Shown in pieces: positions 36,851 through 50,446 of a DNA stretch of 64,000 bases. The stretch spans positions 98,869-162,868 of the forward strand of contig VZRZ01004355.1 in the NCBI GenBank assembly GCA_013398175.1, in the 5' to 3' direction. The position numbers and the translations under genes were made by a program. The notes beneath the pieces are model-generated. The model worked only from the letters and a program-made list of their open reading frames with translations. It was not told the origin of the DNA and searched no databases. This stretch comes from Climacteris rufus. Lineage: Eukaryota; Chordata; Aves; Passeriformes; Climacteridae. Numbering within the stretch: the stretch's first letter is position 1; the number at the start of each line of letters is the position of its first letter.

Positions 36851-39736
36851 AGCCAAAATTTAGACAGATATTAAGAGGATGTGAAACTATTTCATGCAGA
36901 AACTTACTAAAACCGCAACAAATTTGCCACTCATTGCCAAAGAATGGACAATCCAGACAGGTTCTAAACACTGAGAAAAGATAATTAAACCATGAAATCT
37001 GTAATGGACTTGTGGGATGTGACTATTAATACAGGATTGTTAAAATGTATATCACCTGAGAGAATACTTTAATGCTAATTAAGTTTTATAGCACATCATA
37101 ATTCTAATGACTCATGGCTCAGTTACAAGAAAGAGCATTTGCTACACAGGCACTTATTCATTCTAACTCCATCACTCAGCTTAGAAATAATCACTCAGAA
37201 ATAATTTACTGCTAGCATTAACTATAAGCTAAAATCAATCTTTTCAACCTAAAACTCTATTTTAAAACTGAGTTTCACACATATAGCTGTATGGAAGGAA
37301 AACACCTTAGCTGCCATTCCCGGATAAAGTTATGTCATATAATTGCATTCATATTCTTCTCCATGAAAAGCTATTTTTGTCTTAAGCCAGTTGGTGTACC
37401 CGGTAAGGCTACCATTTCTATTAGAGTAGTGAAGTTAATGAGCAATATATAGAAAGCAGGTGTTCAAGTGCAGCTTTACTAGGGTTTCTGACTACAAACC
37501 CAAAATTTGCTTGCTTATGCAGCTCCATTGACTGTTCCAGAGATTTTATTCTGATTTCACGGTGAAGCACTCCATCCCATTTCACCTGAAACATCTTCAT
37601 TTTTTTGCAGTGTTCCATAAGTGAGGCTGCATATGGCCAGGATTATGTCACAGAACAAGTCAATCTCCCTCATAAGTACAGATATAGAGTTACTTTACAA
37701 ACAGCTTAGCTGTTGCTCTGGCTATGCACATCTTTTCTACACTTCATTGGTATAACTCTCTGGCAACTCAAAGAGGAGTTAATGTCTTGTTAAGTGGTAG
37801 AACTGGGCAAAATTTGGGGTGACCACTTTGAAATAAGGGTGACAGCTTTCAGAACAGAAACATGAAGCAAAGTGAAAAAGAATAGAACAAACTACTCTAG
37901 TGCAGGAGAACTCCATTAATACAAAACCGATACACTCCTTTTCTCATTAGAGTAAAACAATAGATCCACCACACTGTGAGCAGATGTGGAAGAGAACAAT
38001 CATGTAACAAACCTTTAGCAGAGTTAAAATCTCTAAGTCTTCAGGTATGAGCAAAATTTTTTTTAAGTAACTATATGGCAAGGTCACCCAGGTCAAAATA
38101 CACATAACAATAGAAACAGCAGCAGAACAGCAACATGCTGAGTGTCAGACAGAGAATTTGTAACACTTAGAAAATAAAGGCCTCATGGTTTTGCCAATAT
38201 TTTGCCTGAATAGGTTTAAGAATTACAGACCTTTTTTCTTGGTTAACAAAAGAGAGAAAGTGTGAGAATTTTTTTTGACCAAAGAAATTCCAAACACTAA
38301 AAGAAAATTTGCCAAAATGGATGCTGGGAGATTAGGGAAGCAGGAAAATGTGTTTCAGCAGAATTTGTACATTTTGTTTTTTAAAATGTATGAAAATGAA
38401 CAGCTGCATAACCTTTAACTTCCGGGTTTGTACTCATTTAAGAAGAAAGTACTAGATGTCAAAATGATAGTTTGGGGTTTTTTTTAAGAAGTCAAGAAGT
38501 TCATTATTTTTCTAATCACCGTCTCTAAGTATTTAAATATATAATTTAATTGAACAAGTCTTTGGCATTCCAGTCACTGTCATATTACAAGTTTCTGTGA
38601 ACAAACTGGAAGAGAAAGAAAGAAAAAAAAGAGGTGTTAGAGGAGCAGAGGGATGAAGAATGACAAATAAAGCTCAAGCAAGATGTGATGAAAAGGTTTG
38701 AGAAAATAAAAAATGGTCCTGAGTTGGAAAAATCTTTTCAAATATTTGTGCTCTTTCCAAAGACAAAGAAGTGAATAAAAATCTAAGTGAAAGACTGGAG
38801 GGGACTCACTGTTGGTAGAAAGGAGTTTCTAATAAAGAGTTGTGCACTACAGTTCCTTCTGAAGAAGAGAAACACATGAAATTATGTACATCTGACTAAA
38901 GGAACGATCAGTTAAGCATGAAGCACACTGTATCAATTGCTACTCTTGTTAGACAGAGTTAACAGTTAGAGTAGACAGTGTTAGACATTTAAAATTACAT
39001 TTGTTGCCTTTAGTAAAGACTCCAAATTACAGTAGGAAATCAGAAACATAACAGAAATTACCATTAAAAATTCAATTGTGAGGATAATAATGTTTACAAA
39101 TTTAGACAATAATAATGTAATCAGTTGCTTTACTGATTTCAGCACACATTTTTATGTAATTGCCGCCATTTACATGACTCATCAGCAATAGCCTACTAAA
39201 CTTTCTAACAATCAAATATAAAAATGACACTGTTCAAACAAGTACTTTCAATTCAACTTTTCAAATGCAGAAGGAAGTGAATAGCTAGTCTGAACCAGTC
39301 TCAAATTTAACATGTGCTTTTGGATATTATTTCCCCCAAATGACTGAGAAAAGATTCCCCTTCCACATCTTAATCTCTTCTCTCCTCTCCCAGAATCGTC
39401 TCAAAGAAAAAAAAAAAAGAAAAAAGAAGAAAAAAAAACCACACACACACCAAAAAAAAAAATATATATATAGACACATAAATTTCTTACAGATTTACCT
39501 CTATACTTTTTAATAGGATGGGATATTCCATTGTAAGAAACTTAGGAAGAAGGGACTTACTATGAGTTTTCTGGAAGATAAATAAGCATTATTTCCCAGA
39601 TGCCATCATGCAAATTACCATTCTTCCACCATATTGTTCTACCCTGCTCTTCCACAATTTACACATGACCCTGACACGTAAGTATGTCTTTGTATAACCA
39701 GCCTTTAAATTACATTTGAAGAATTTCCTACAATAA
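36851..39736. other. AT-rich non-coding DNA, no gene seen
   Basis: The first ~110 bp may be the extreme 5' part of the CR1 above. The rest shows only A-rich stretches, including A/G-rich 39407-39462 joined to short CA and TA repeats. No coding frame of note. Confidence 0.5.
39407..39471 (+). repeat. A-rich tract with CA and TA repeats
   Basis: A/G-rich homopurine run, then (CA)n at about 39440-39450, more A, then (TA)n to 39471. A compound simple repeat. Confidence 0.85.
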
Positions 39737-39812
39737 TCAAAGAATGAAACAGAGAATGGATTGGGTAGGAAGGAACTTTAAATATCATCTAGGTCCAATC
39801 CCCCTGCTGTGG
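39737..39812 (-). mobile_element. CR1 LINE 3' tip, antisense
   Basis: Starts with a degenerate version of the CR1 terminal repeats (ATCAAAGAATGAAACAGAGAATGG), then GGAAGGAACTTTAAATATCATCTAGGTCCAATCCCCCTGC split over the following bases. This is the standard complement of the CR1 3' UTR. Only about 75 bp is recognisable; the similarity stops near 39812, so the copy is severely 5' truncated. Confidence 0.75.
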
Positions 39813-42800
39813 GGTTGGAACTCAAGTGTACTGCTCAGGAGAAATTCCTTTAACTGATAGTTCAGAAGAACTGTTGCCATTTCATAGATACTTCAGAGTA
39901 ACTGCCAGGTGTACCTGCACAGGCCTGTTTCTGGCTTCCATGTCAGAAACATGTGGTCTAATCATACTAACCTTTTTTGTACTTCATTGCCATACAAAGG
40001 TCTTGTGCATTCATTTGGAAAAACTGCTCCACAAACATGGGTTAAGGATGTCACAAATATGAATAACATAAGAATCTGGATTATTTAATCTTCTATTCTG
40101 ATACTAGGCCATCATGGAAAAACAGTAGTTTTTAAGCTACCAAAATCCATGTGCCTACTCCTATTTAGACATTATAGTCACCAGGTAGACCAGCACAAGA
40201 TATTTTTGTTACTCAGTAATCAAAAGTCTTCCTATTGTTCATGTAGACACTTTATTGTCATTTCTCCTTTTCTTCATTTTAACAAGACTTTTTTTCATAG
40301 TAACTAAAGAAGTTACTTATAACAATTCTTAAATAGTTTAAAGCACATAAAACAGCAACTATTGAAAATTGATCTTTTAACACCAAACTGTCTAATTTTT
40401 AAACATAACAACATTGTCATTAATGACATTTTAAAGATGGTTTTCCCATAAACAAGCATAAACTTACAAAGAGTACTGTGATTTTCCTTCAATGAGAAAA
40501 AATCTACAGATAGAGTATGAATGCCTCAATTCTTGAATAATCTTTCATACTACTTACTATTCGTAAGCTCCCAGCTGGACGACTGCATCCAACTCTGTGC
40601 ATTATATGGGAAAGGTGGGCATGTAAGAAAGAATTCAGAATTTTTAAACTCTCAGAAAAAGTCAAAATTCTATATAGTAAATATATTCTGTACTCAAGAA
40701 TAAAGGGGACTGTTAAAATTAGATGTTAGTTCTTCAGGATTTTGCATAAAATTTTACATGTATATCTAGACACTAACAAATGTGAAGTATATGGAATACT
40801 GAAAGAAGTTCCTGGGTATCAGATAGTATTGTCTCCAAATGTTACAGCTTTTAAAACATAGTAGATAACTCTCTCAGCAGTACTGAGGTAGCTGACAAAT
40901 CTTTAACATCGTATTGGGAAGGGTTTTTTTTCAGTATTCCATTTTTTGTTTTGTTAATGCGTGAAAGAATGAGAAACTTTCTTTTATGTGGTTTTCACTT
41001 TCATAGGGTCAATTGATCTCTCAGTTTCCCTCAGAGATTACTTTGTGTCTCCAGAACCATCTAAATATAAAAAATAAATAAATTGTTTTAAAAATTTTAA
41101 AACCCACACAAGCATTTTATCCAGACTAAAAAAAAAATTCTCCTAAGGTGACCAATTTAAAGTGTTAGGACATAGTAGAAAGACTATCACCAAAATCATC
41201 AAATGATCCCTTATTTTTGATAAAACAGCTAAGTAACACTCTAAGCACTTCTCAGTTCCTTGTGATTCTAGGTGAGCAGATCAAAGAATCACCTTCACAA
41301 ACTAATCAAACACCACCCTAGGATTTAGTATTACACGTAGAGTTCAATTCATTTATCTTATTAAAAATTGATGAGTTTCCACTCTTGGTAATGTGCACCG
41401 TAGGAGCTCAAACTTTACTTTTTACACTGTCCAGTTCCACCCCTTCTATTATTCCAATACTTCATAAAACCTACTTCCTTCTGAATGAAATCCTAGTTTA
41501 TTAATACACCCACTTTTCCTTCCAAGAGAGTAATTATTCCCAAAATCATCATAGACAAATTTTACTAATCCTGTCTTTTAATTTTGATGGTTTCAGCCTC
41601 AATAGAACCTGTTATCTCCATTATAGTCAATTCAGTAATTATTTTAAGGCTAAAGTTGGGAAGTGCCGTATTTAAACAAATTTGGAAGCTTCAGAGTCAC
41701 CTGTCAGACCCTTTGATTTTATAATACGTCTGAATGTTGAAAGAAAATTCTAAATTTTAATTGTACATAGATTACCATATTTTACTGCGATTTATTAATT
41801 TCGTATATGTCACTTTTTTTCTGTGTTCTGTATTAAAAAAAAATAAAAGGAAGCATTACTGGATAGATGCATTTCCTTTAAAGAACTTCACAATATATTT
41901 ACAATCAGCTGAGGGAAATCTAGTTATTATGCTGATAACAGTGGATAAAGCCATTTGAGGGAGCAGCAAGTAACACAAAACCAGTCAGCTGTTGGGAAGA
42001 TGACAAATGAAATTAACAAATTTGACTCTGAAGGATTTGTTTTCAAATATATTTACTAAATTCTACATACACTGCATAAAGAAAAAGATAATTAAAATCT
42101 TTTTAGAAAACAATTTTGATAACTCAAGTTCATAGTGAGCAAAAATCTGTTACACCTTGAAATTAGTTACAAAATGGCATACAAGTAGCTTACTGATTGT
42201 GAGATCATTTCACTGCTGACGCAGATGATTTGGTTTATTCTCACCTAAATATCTGATCCAGTCTCCAGTCATTCTTCATAGACCAATATAGTCTTATACA
42301 TATTTTAAGACTTCATGATTTAAAATGACCCTTCATCCTTTTGAAGGAAATAATACTCAAAGTAGTTTTAACTTGTATATATTATTATAAAACCCCACAA
42401 AATAAAAAGCCTTGTCGCTCATCACAGAAAATGCAGGAATTGATAATTACTCAAATTTCTATATTTCTATATACGTAACAACCAGCAAGTCCAGTGTATC
42501 GATGATATTAAAAGAGTGACTCTTCATTCCCTATCTGTGCTTGTTATTTCCCACACAGAATGAAGAAGGAAGATTGATTGTATTCACTTCCTGTCCATTT
42601 TGTTCTGATAGAAGCAAATAATTTTGAGACAGAAAGACAATTATCATATCAAATGTTTCAGCCATTCAGGTATGATGAAACATTTCTATATTTATACAAC
42701 ATGTAACATTTACTTGCCAAACATTTCTTTCTTTTTTTTTCTTTTTATCTTAAATCCATGGAATGAGTCATTATATTGATTAGCATATTATTTTTTCATG

Positions 42801-44090
42801 TCTTTCTGAACAATTTCCTTGTTAAGGTAAAATAAAAGTTTAGATAACAGTCCTAGCCTGAAGAGACCAATATTATCTCTTATTTTGCCATTCACCCATT
42901 TCCAATTTTAGTGATTTTACTTTAAAGAAGCTGTAAGTTGGAAAACAGTAAATTAAGTTACTGTCTCGCAACCTCCACATTGCACCAAAATAGCTACAAA
43001 ACTTGATTTCAAAACATCTCTCTCTTCATCCCTTCTTTTCTACAGAGAGTACTAAAGCTGCTATCCATTCACTTAATTCCATTAAATGTGTTAATTTATA
43101 TGTCTAGTAGATGGTATGTAAGACTCTGTGTAGTGGTGTTTACATCATTTCATTGACTTCCATTAGCTTTAGGAAAGTAAAATTATGTTAACCTTTATAT
43201 GTTCAATATTTTAATTTTTAAAATGAAACCTACTATTTCAGCGAAGACTCAAGAAAACAATACTAATATAATAAACAGTTTCAGTAGGCTTCTTACCTCC
43301 ACCAAAAAAAATAAACAAAAAAGGAAGAAAGAAACTTGCATCTCAAGACCTAGGATTCCTAAGGATTAATTATAACATGGAATAGAGCAGGTTTACAACA
43401 GAATATTGTCAAAATCAATCCTCATTTGCTTTATTTTGAAGTAAGTGGTTACCTGTCATCTCAGAATACATAATCGGTTTTCTAATTCATAGCACTGTAT
43501 TGTGAGTGCTTAACTTCTAAGTAGTGCATTACATTTCATATTGGTAGATTAGACTTCCAAGACATTTTGATCTTGAAATAAAAGCTTACTTCTTTTCATT
43601 CATAAACCTTTGTTAACTGAACACAAACACCTTCACAGATATTTCTATTTAAAATCTGCACAGAGTGTATTCCACTTCAAACATCTAAGGTAAAATTGTG
43701 TTATTTTGATTTCTGCTCTCTTCCCTCAGCAGGTAGTAAAATTCAAATTGCCAAAAATATATATTCAATTCTATATGGCTTTCACCTAATATATAAAAGT
43801 AAAAATGCCTTAAATATTTATGGCATTAAGAAAAGCATCTAGGCCTCTAATATTTTAAAGGACAAGCATCAGCTGTTATCTATCATCTAATCTTAAATTA
43901 ATATAAATGTGTAGTCAAATATTTACACATAATTGAAGAGGGATTGCTTCAATGGAGTAGTAAAAAACATTCAAGAAGATGCTATATTTTTCCTGACAAA
44001 GATTAGAAGCATGTACACAGAAATATTTTGAAGTACTTAACCTAATGTTTAATTATATTCCCGTCACAATGCAGCTGAGCTTCTTTTATC

Positions 44091-44122
44091 ACCTCTCACT
44101 TAGATGACCTCTCACTTGAGGG
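44091..44122 (+). repeat. 16-bp near-tandem duplication
   Basis: ACCTCTCACTT occurs at 44091 and 44107, a period of 16 bp. Confidence 0.75.
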
Positions 44123-47100
44123 CATCATATTTATTTCATTAACTTGAAAACAAAACACAGAAAAGCATTCACGGAAACTCAAGCCTACAAATGGGTGACT
44201 AGCAAGTAATTTTCAGTATACTTTTATGTGGTTGTTCAAATGTTCAAATTTGAGTCTGACATTTAAGCACTACAGTTTATTATTAGTATTTTATGTAGAA
44301 CACAAATAGTTGTCATATTAATAACATATTATTTTAGATGTACAAATATGTTCATACCCACATATGCACAGGGAAATTTAAGGAACAGGTATGTTTCTAG
44401 AAAATCAATGGGACTGTATAATCATATTTCAGAAAAATATACATTTAAGTACCCTAGTGCCAGGGTGATGAGATTCATCGTTTTCTCAATCTCCAATAGC
44501 TTTAAAATCATAAAAAAATAATAATATAAAAACTCTTTGAGAAAGCAAAATACAAACTAATAGATGTCATTACAAAAAATGTTGGCTAGAATTGAATGAG
44601 GTTCAAAAGTAGTAATTCTTTTTCTGGCACTTCAGTATGCAGATTCAGGGTTGAAATATATTGCAACTTTTTAGCCTTAGTGTTTCGGCAAATTCTGTTA
44701 AGGAAATCTTTTTCTTCTGGCACTTTCATTTTATCCAACCTTTGAAAAGAAAATATCTATGAATGTTTTTACTATTTTCCACATCAAAAAAATCCCCCAA
44801 CCTACATTTTCTTCCTGGACTTTATCTTGTGTACCCAGAAATTCAGCAATCAAGTCAAATGTAAAGAGAATTACTGTAGTCACAAATATAATGTGTAAAA
44901 TCTCATAATCTTTAATGACTATCATAAAGCCTTGTACATACTCACCTTCTGTCTCTCTAAATATTCTTAGAAACAGTTAAGTCTACCATGGTTCCTAGCT
45001 GTAAAACAGTGACATAAAAGTAATTCGCTATCACACTAGTCCCAAATAAGTCAATTTATAACTGCCATTATTTCCAGTAATTGTCTTGGCTTTGCTTACT
45101 TTATGAGTCTGTAAAACACATCAACTCCAACTTTAAATGAAAAGAAAAATGCTAAGTACTATAAATTAACTTTTGCTGTCTGGAATGAGGTGAAGGAAGC
45201 CCAGTAAAGGAAACATTTGAGAAAAGTCTCTTCAGAGACATATAGATAAGACTGGTCAATAGGCTGCTTCACTTTCTCTCTAATAATGTATCCCACCTGC
45301 CAAATAGACTTGCTTTTTCTCCTTGTCATTAATACATCAGAATAAAGACTTCGGAGTAGATGTCAAGATCTTGGGACTCTTTCCAAGGCAGATGAGGCAA
45401 ACAGGAAGGAAAACTATGGTTGTCCTCAAGGCAGAAATCAGAATATCAAGTTCTACATTGATTGGTAACAGTAATCAAGATATAAATTTACCACATAATA
45501 TTAAAATTAAAAAAACCAAAAACAGTCTAGTAGTTGCTGATATTTTCCTTGAAATTCTAATTTCAGCTAGCTCTACAGCAAAAGAATGTGTATTTATGTA
45601 CGCTACATAGAAAAACAAAACAAAAAAAAAGAAACTAAAACTAATAGCCATTAAGTCCCATTGTCCTTCAAAAGAGGACAAATATTATTTCATTGATTTC
45701 AGGGCCAAAGAGATCAGTTCATGAATGAAAAAGACAAAAGCGAAAAATTGAACACGCATTTGACGCAATCACCTTGGCCCATGACAAAATAAGAACCTCA
45801 GTCTTTTGGAATCGTAGGTCCCGAAAAGAGGTCATTACTACTGATTGAAACAGGGTTACTGGGAAATTGAAGGTACTGCCTTGTGCAAGCAGCACAGGTA
45901 CCACAAGATTTTAAGTGAGAACATGGAGTGCTAGTAGATCAAGAAGACCGAAGAAACAAAGACAGATCCAATGGTGTCAGATTCAACAGTGAGGAATTGC
46001 AATCTATGGAAAACATGATAAACCTCTTCATTTCAATTACCACACAGGAGTCAAAGAAATATTGCATAGTGAATCCCATCACAGATTCATACAAGGTTAA
46101 TTGTTCTTGAACATAAAATTCTCACAGATACCATAGATTTTGAGAACGACATCTCAATACCTGAATAAAGAAAAAAGAATTCGTATTAGCTACTCTCAAT
46201 TTTGAAAAATATGCTTTTCAGTTAAGTGAAAAAAGTGCTCTTGATTTTCTCACAGGATACAGCTTCAATAAGAACATTACACTAATATTCAAAGTCAGAA
46301 CCAGGCCATCATAAATTTGTGAATTTTTTTTTTAAGTATTGAAATGCTAATAAGGTATTAAACAGGAGTAAGGAATAGTGTTTCATTTACAATCTTATTT
46401 CCCACACCGTTTAACTGAGCCCAGAACGTGTCATGTAGGGCAATTGACATATGCACACTGAGAGGAGAATATTCTCGGCCAGGAAGTTCCTTATCTAGTC
46501 TTCACTAGTTTAATGCAAAGAGATAGTTTTAAATATTATAAATAGAAGCAAGTAGAAGATGGTAGAAGCAAGTAAAGCCAATGGTTATTGTCAGATAGAA
46601 GTATTGAATAGTGAAAAATATACATGAACTCACCTAAAAATAGTGTCGATTCTTATGTGGCAAATTTTTCAAGTGTCTCTACTTGGTTTTTTTCTACAGC
46701 TTTTGTTTAATTATAGCTTACAAAGAAGAATTCAGCAAATACACCACTTTGCATAATAATGTTTTAAAACTAAAACAAATATTAATGCTTGGAAAAATAT
46801 GAATTTTAAACATAATCCCTGAGCAGGTCATCAAAATCAAATGATAAGTGAAAAGATGCAAAAATGTATACCACATAATAAAATCAATTTTGTTTCAAAT
46901 ATGTTTTCAATATGGTTCTGACATACCACGTAGACCCCGAGCAATATTGTACCAAATGCGTTAAGTTTTTATTGTCATAGCAACAGCTGAGGTACAAAGT
47001 TGGTTTTTTTTCTTCTTTTCCTCCCCAAAATTAATTAGGTTCATTTAGATTATGGAGAGGAAAGCAACCACAGTCGCTTTTCTTCACAGCAACTGTGAAC

Positions 47101-47760
47101 AAATTCTAGAAAAATATTTCAGATTGGCATCATATTAGCTAGTCATTGTGAAGTTCCAAAGAAATTTAGAAATCAAAGTATGTCCTGTTCTTTACTACAC
47201 TAGACTATACACTACTACTTTCTCTCCATTCACTCACATTTAAGCATCCCATCCCCAAAGCCTGTAAGATGTATTTTAATTTAAAGTTTGCTCAGAACGT
47301 GTTTTGCTGTTCAGAGCAGAAAGCACGCATTTACTCCCATTCCCTCCCACAGAGTCTGTAATTTCAATGACTTTTCTACAGAAGAAAATTCACAAAATAT
47401 CTGACCTTATCACCCTAAGTATTTGACCTATCTGAATTTTTCTCTTGTTACAGCACATCTAATTTACTTTCAGAAAAATTGTTGTATATCTTAGTTTTGG
47501 CACAAAATTATCCAATAGTAATGTTTCTGTAGTATCATACATTCCATTTTATTACTTATGAAGATGCCAAAACAATATGTATAAATAGGCAGTTGGAAAA
47601 TAAAGTTAAATTTATGGAAAGTGAACTGTTAATGTGACTTTATAGTGATAAACATTGTACAGTGTTTAGATGCACTCACGGAGTTAATCACCGTTGCCAA
47701 GCTTCCTATTTCTTAATATAGAACCTTCTAAAATGACTTCAAGTTAGTAGCAATCAAGGC

Positions 47761-47810
47761 TTTGTTATTTATTCACAACTTTTTATTTATTTTGTTATTT
47801 ATTCATAACT
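47761..47810 (+). repeat. 30-bp tandem duplication
   Basis: TTTGTTATTTATTCACAACT at 47761 is repeated as TTTGTTATTTATTCATAACT at 47791, one substitution in 20 bases. Confidence 0.85.
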
Positions 47811-48597
47811 CTCCCATATTATTTCACACTGGGCTACTTCAGTAGAACAAATCGGGTTATTTGTTTTCAATCTAAATTACTTGTAAGAGTGGTAGAAATC
47901 TAGCCAAAAAATATTATATATATTTGCTATTTTCTGTTAGCTGATAAAGACCTAGTTTCCTAAATAAAAACTAAGGAAGATTTTACAGTTCTTCAAAATT
48001 GAGAAGACAATAGTTACATTCATTGTCACAACTTATAACATTACTGATAGACCTGAATAAGTATGTCAACCTAAAGCAGTAAAAGCAAGATAATACGTAC
48101 TCCCTGCAACATGCACTTAAATACATACATTTTAATAAAAGAAAATACTGTGCTTTTTAAAATTTACATGGCATTTATACACTCTTTCATTTTATTATTC
48201 TCATTTTCAAGCTGAATATAATATTCTGGAGACACAGAAAATTATTTTTTCTTGCTTATTCTCATGTTCTAATTTAAGAAAAATACACCAGTGCCATTAA
48301 GCTTGTTTCAATTAGATGACTAAAGCTATTGACAAGAGAAGTGAGCAGCATTCTCGTTTTTGTATTCTTTCAATAAGAATAATAAATTCTATATGCCCAT
48401 TTCTCAATATTACTCACCTTGAATTGGATCTAAAATATATTCCAAATGTGTCTTCCAGACAAACATTCTTTTCAAAGACTGGAAGAACAATTTAGAAATT
48501 TTGGAGTAATTTTTTTTTTTTATTTCATAGCTGAAAAAACTGAAGTGCACTCTAACATATTAAGTTTACATTATGTATTACATTTATACAGAGACAA

Positions 48598-48634
48598 TAT
48601 ATTTACATATATATTTACATATATATTTACACAT
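48598..48634 (+). repeat. 12-bp minisatellite, three units
   Basis: Unit ATATTTACATAT repeated three times. Confidence 0.85.
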
Positions 48635-48688
48635 TTTAACAATAATTTTTTTTTTAATGTCAAATTTTAGCAAGAACACTGGTATCAC

Positions 48689-48920
48689 TTCAGATTAGAT
48701 ATAAGGAAGAAATGCTTTACGATGATGCTGCTGAGGCACTGGAACAGGTTGCCTGGAGAGGTGGTAGATGCCCCATCCCTGGAAAAATTCATGGTCAGGT
48801 TGGACTGGGTTCTGAGCTACCTGATCTGGTTGAAGATGTCCCTGCTCCATGCAGGGGTGGTTGGACTAGATGACTTTTGGAGGTACCTTCCAAAGCAAAA
48901 TATTCTATTATTCTATGATT
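48689..48920 (+). mobile_element. CR1 LINE 3' end, sense
   Basis: A clear 5'-truncated CR1. It carries the end of the reverse-transcriptase ORF (frame with RHWNRLPGEVVDAPSLEKF, the conserved C-terminal block). The short 3' UTR follows with GGTTGGACTAGATGACTTTT, then CCTTCCAAAGCAAAATATTCTATTATTCTATG. Those final ATTCTAT repeats are the hallmark CR1 terminus and give a firm 3' boundary at about 48920. Start TTCAGATTAGATATAAGGAAG corresponds to the usual 'RLDIRKK' segment. It is less decayed than the 3-kb, 5.6-kb and 36-kb copies. Only ~230 bp long, so not mobile. Confidence 0.93.
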
Positions 48921-50440
48921 TCTTCTGAGAAATTCTTGTGTAGAGTTCTCATGTTTGTGTGGACTTCTCACTCTTTCAAAACTACTTTTATAGTCATAAA
49001 GACAAGTGAATCAACATTCTCAATACACAGCTACATGATTGTGACTTGAACATGAACAGGACAGGTTGTTTCTATCCTATAAACTTCAATTTTCATTATT
49101 GTTTAATGAAATATATTTGTATTACTAAAATAGTATGACTATCACTTGGAAGTAGGAATATATGCACACATTTACAACATATGAAACATATGATACAGCA
49201 TAGTCTATGGCTAAGCTCTTTGAGAATAGATACAACAGGTATGTACTTAACCTCACAGTTTTTTATTGGACCTGATTGGTTTCAGAAGGTCCTCACTTGA
49301 CATGTGCTACATCACTCCTTGACGCATAGCTGAAATTTAACACCAAAACTAAAAAAATCTATTGTAGATAAAGCTTTCATATGGAAAATAAGGCATTTCA
49401 CGCCAAGATTTCCCCAGATAAGAGGAAAGAGCGGGGTGGAACAATCCCGTTGCCTTCCGAGCCTGCCTGACTCCACTTGTACCAGACATAAGCCTTCCCA
49501 TGGTTATAAAAGGAAATATAAATATATATTCCGTATAAAAGGAAACTAATTAAGTTATGAATTATGAGATTCAGTGGTGTGTTTCCAAGCCCAAGTCTCA
49601 TGGACCTCTTTCTGATGTTCATTCCATTTTTGCCATGCTACTGGCTAGCTGTTACTTTTACCTTTTCAGGTCTTTCTCCTCTTCAGCTTCTTCTTCGTTC
49701 TTTTGCCTTCTTCTCTTATTTTCATATGTCCTTCTTCTCTCTTCCCTCATTCTCCCTTCTCCTCTGGAGCAGCAGGTGTGCCTGGCCCTGGCCCTGAGCA
49801 CTGCAGTAAGGTCTTGTACGGGTCAGATTGTATTCAGCCAGAAGCCCCTGTTTTGCAGCTGGGTATATTGTGTAGCAGACAACACCAGGAAGTAACTACC
49901 CACATCTTCCTCTGCAAGCCTTGAAAGGATCTTCACATTTAAGAAAATGAAAACTAGCACTGGGCCAAACACCACAGCAGGGTTTTTCAGACACGTCCTG
50001 GCCTTTGTTTATTTGTTAGCCTCCCCCTTCACCTTGAGTGGCTAGAGCACCACCACCAGCAGAAACAGAACTGTGTCTGCAATCACCTGAATGAAGGGTC
50101 TCCTTTCCAGCCTTTGTCCTGTCTGCCTCCCTACTACAGGATTTTACTGCAAAACCCTCTCTCCTGCAACACATATTTGGAGATTCATGTGTGGATGCTG
50201 CAGATCACATGCCTGCTCTTGACAGATCTTGAGCAAGCCCCTCTGCATGCACATTTTTGCTCTTTCTTGTCTGGATCAGCTCCCAGAGGCAGATCTTTGC
50301 CACAAATAAAGTGAGGGACAAGAAATATTGGGAAATTTTCCTCTTTTGCCCATGGAAGCCCTCATGCAGATCTGCTTGAAGAAGTTTTTCTTCACAGTAC
50401 ATTGTAAGAATATTTCTAAGTCAGCATCTGATACATGCCA
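48921..50440. other. Non-coding DNA, no gene seen
   Basis: An exact 12-mer, TATAAAAGGAAA, occurs at 49505-49516 and 49534-49545. The interval 49560-50440 has a more balanced base composition and open frames up to 112 codons, but these lack any family motif. I call none of them coding. Confidence 0.5.
49505..49545 (+). repeat. Duplicated TATA-like 12-mer
   Basis: TATAAAAGGAAA occurs twice, 29 bp apart, separated by an AT-rich spacer. It could be read as two TATA boxes, but no other promoter element or LTR boundary was identified. Confidence 0.6.
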
Positions 50441-50446
50441 GAGGTT
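50441..50446. repeat. Target-site duplication GAGGTT, left
   Basis: Exact match to 51044-51049; it brackets LTR copy 2. Confidence 0.85.

Larger units (their letters stand above)
39813..48688. other. Long AT-rich non-coding stretch, no gene seen
   Basis: Almost 9 kb with no recognisable transposon or gene. Visible only: a 16-bp near-tandem duplication at 44091-44122, repeated TAGAAGCAAGTA near 46544 and 46563, a 30-bp tandem duplication at 47761-47810 and a 12-bp ATATTTACATAT repeat at 48598-48634. The lack of old CR1 or LTR material over this length contrasts with the flanks. Confidence 0.5.
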
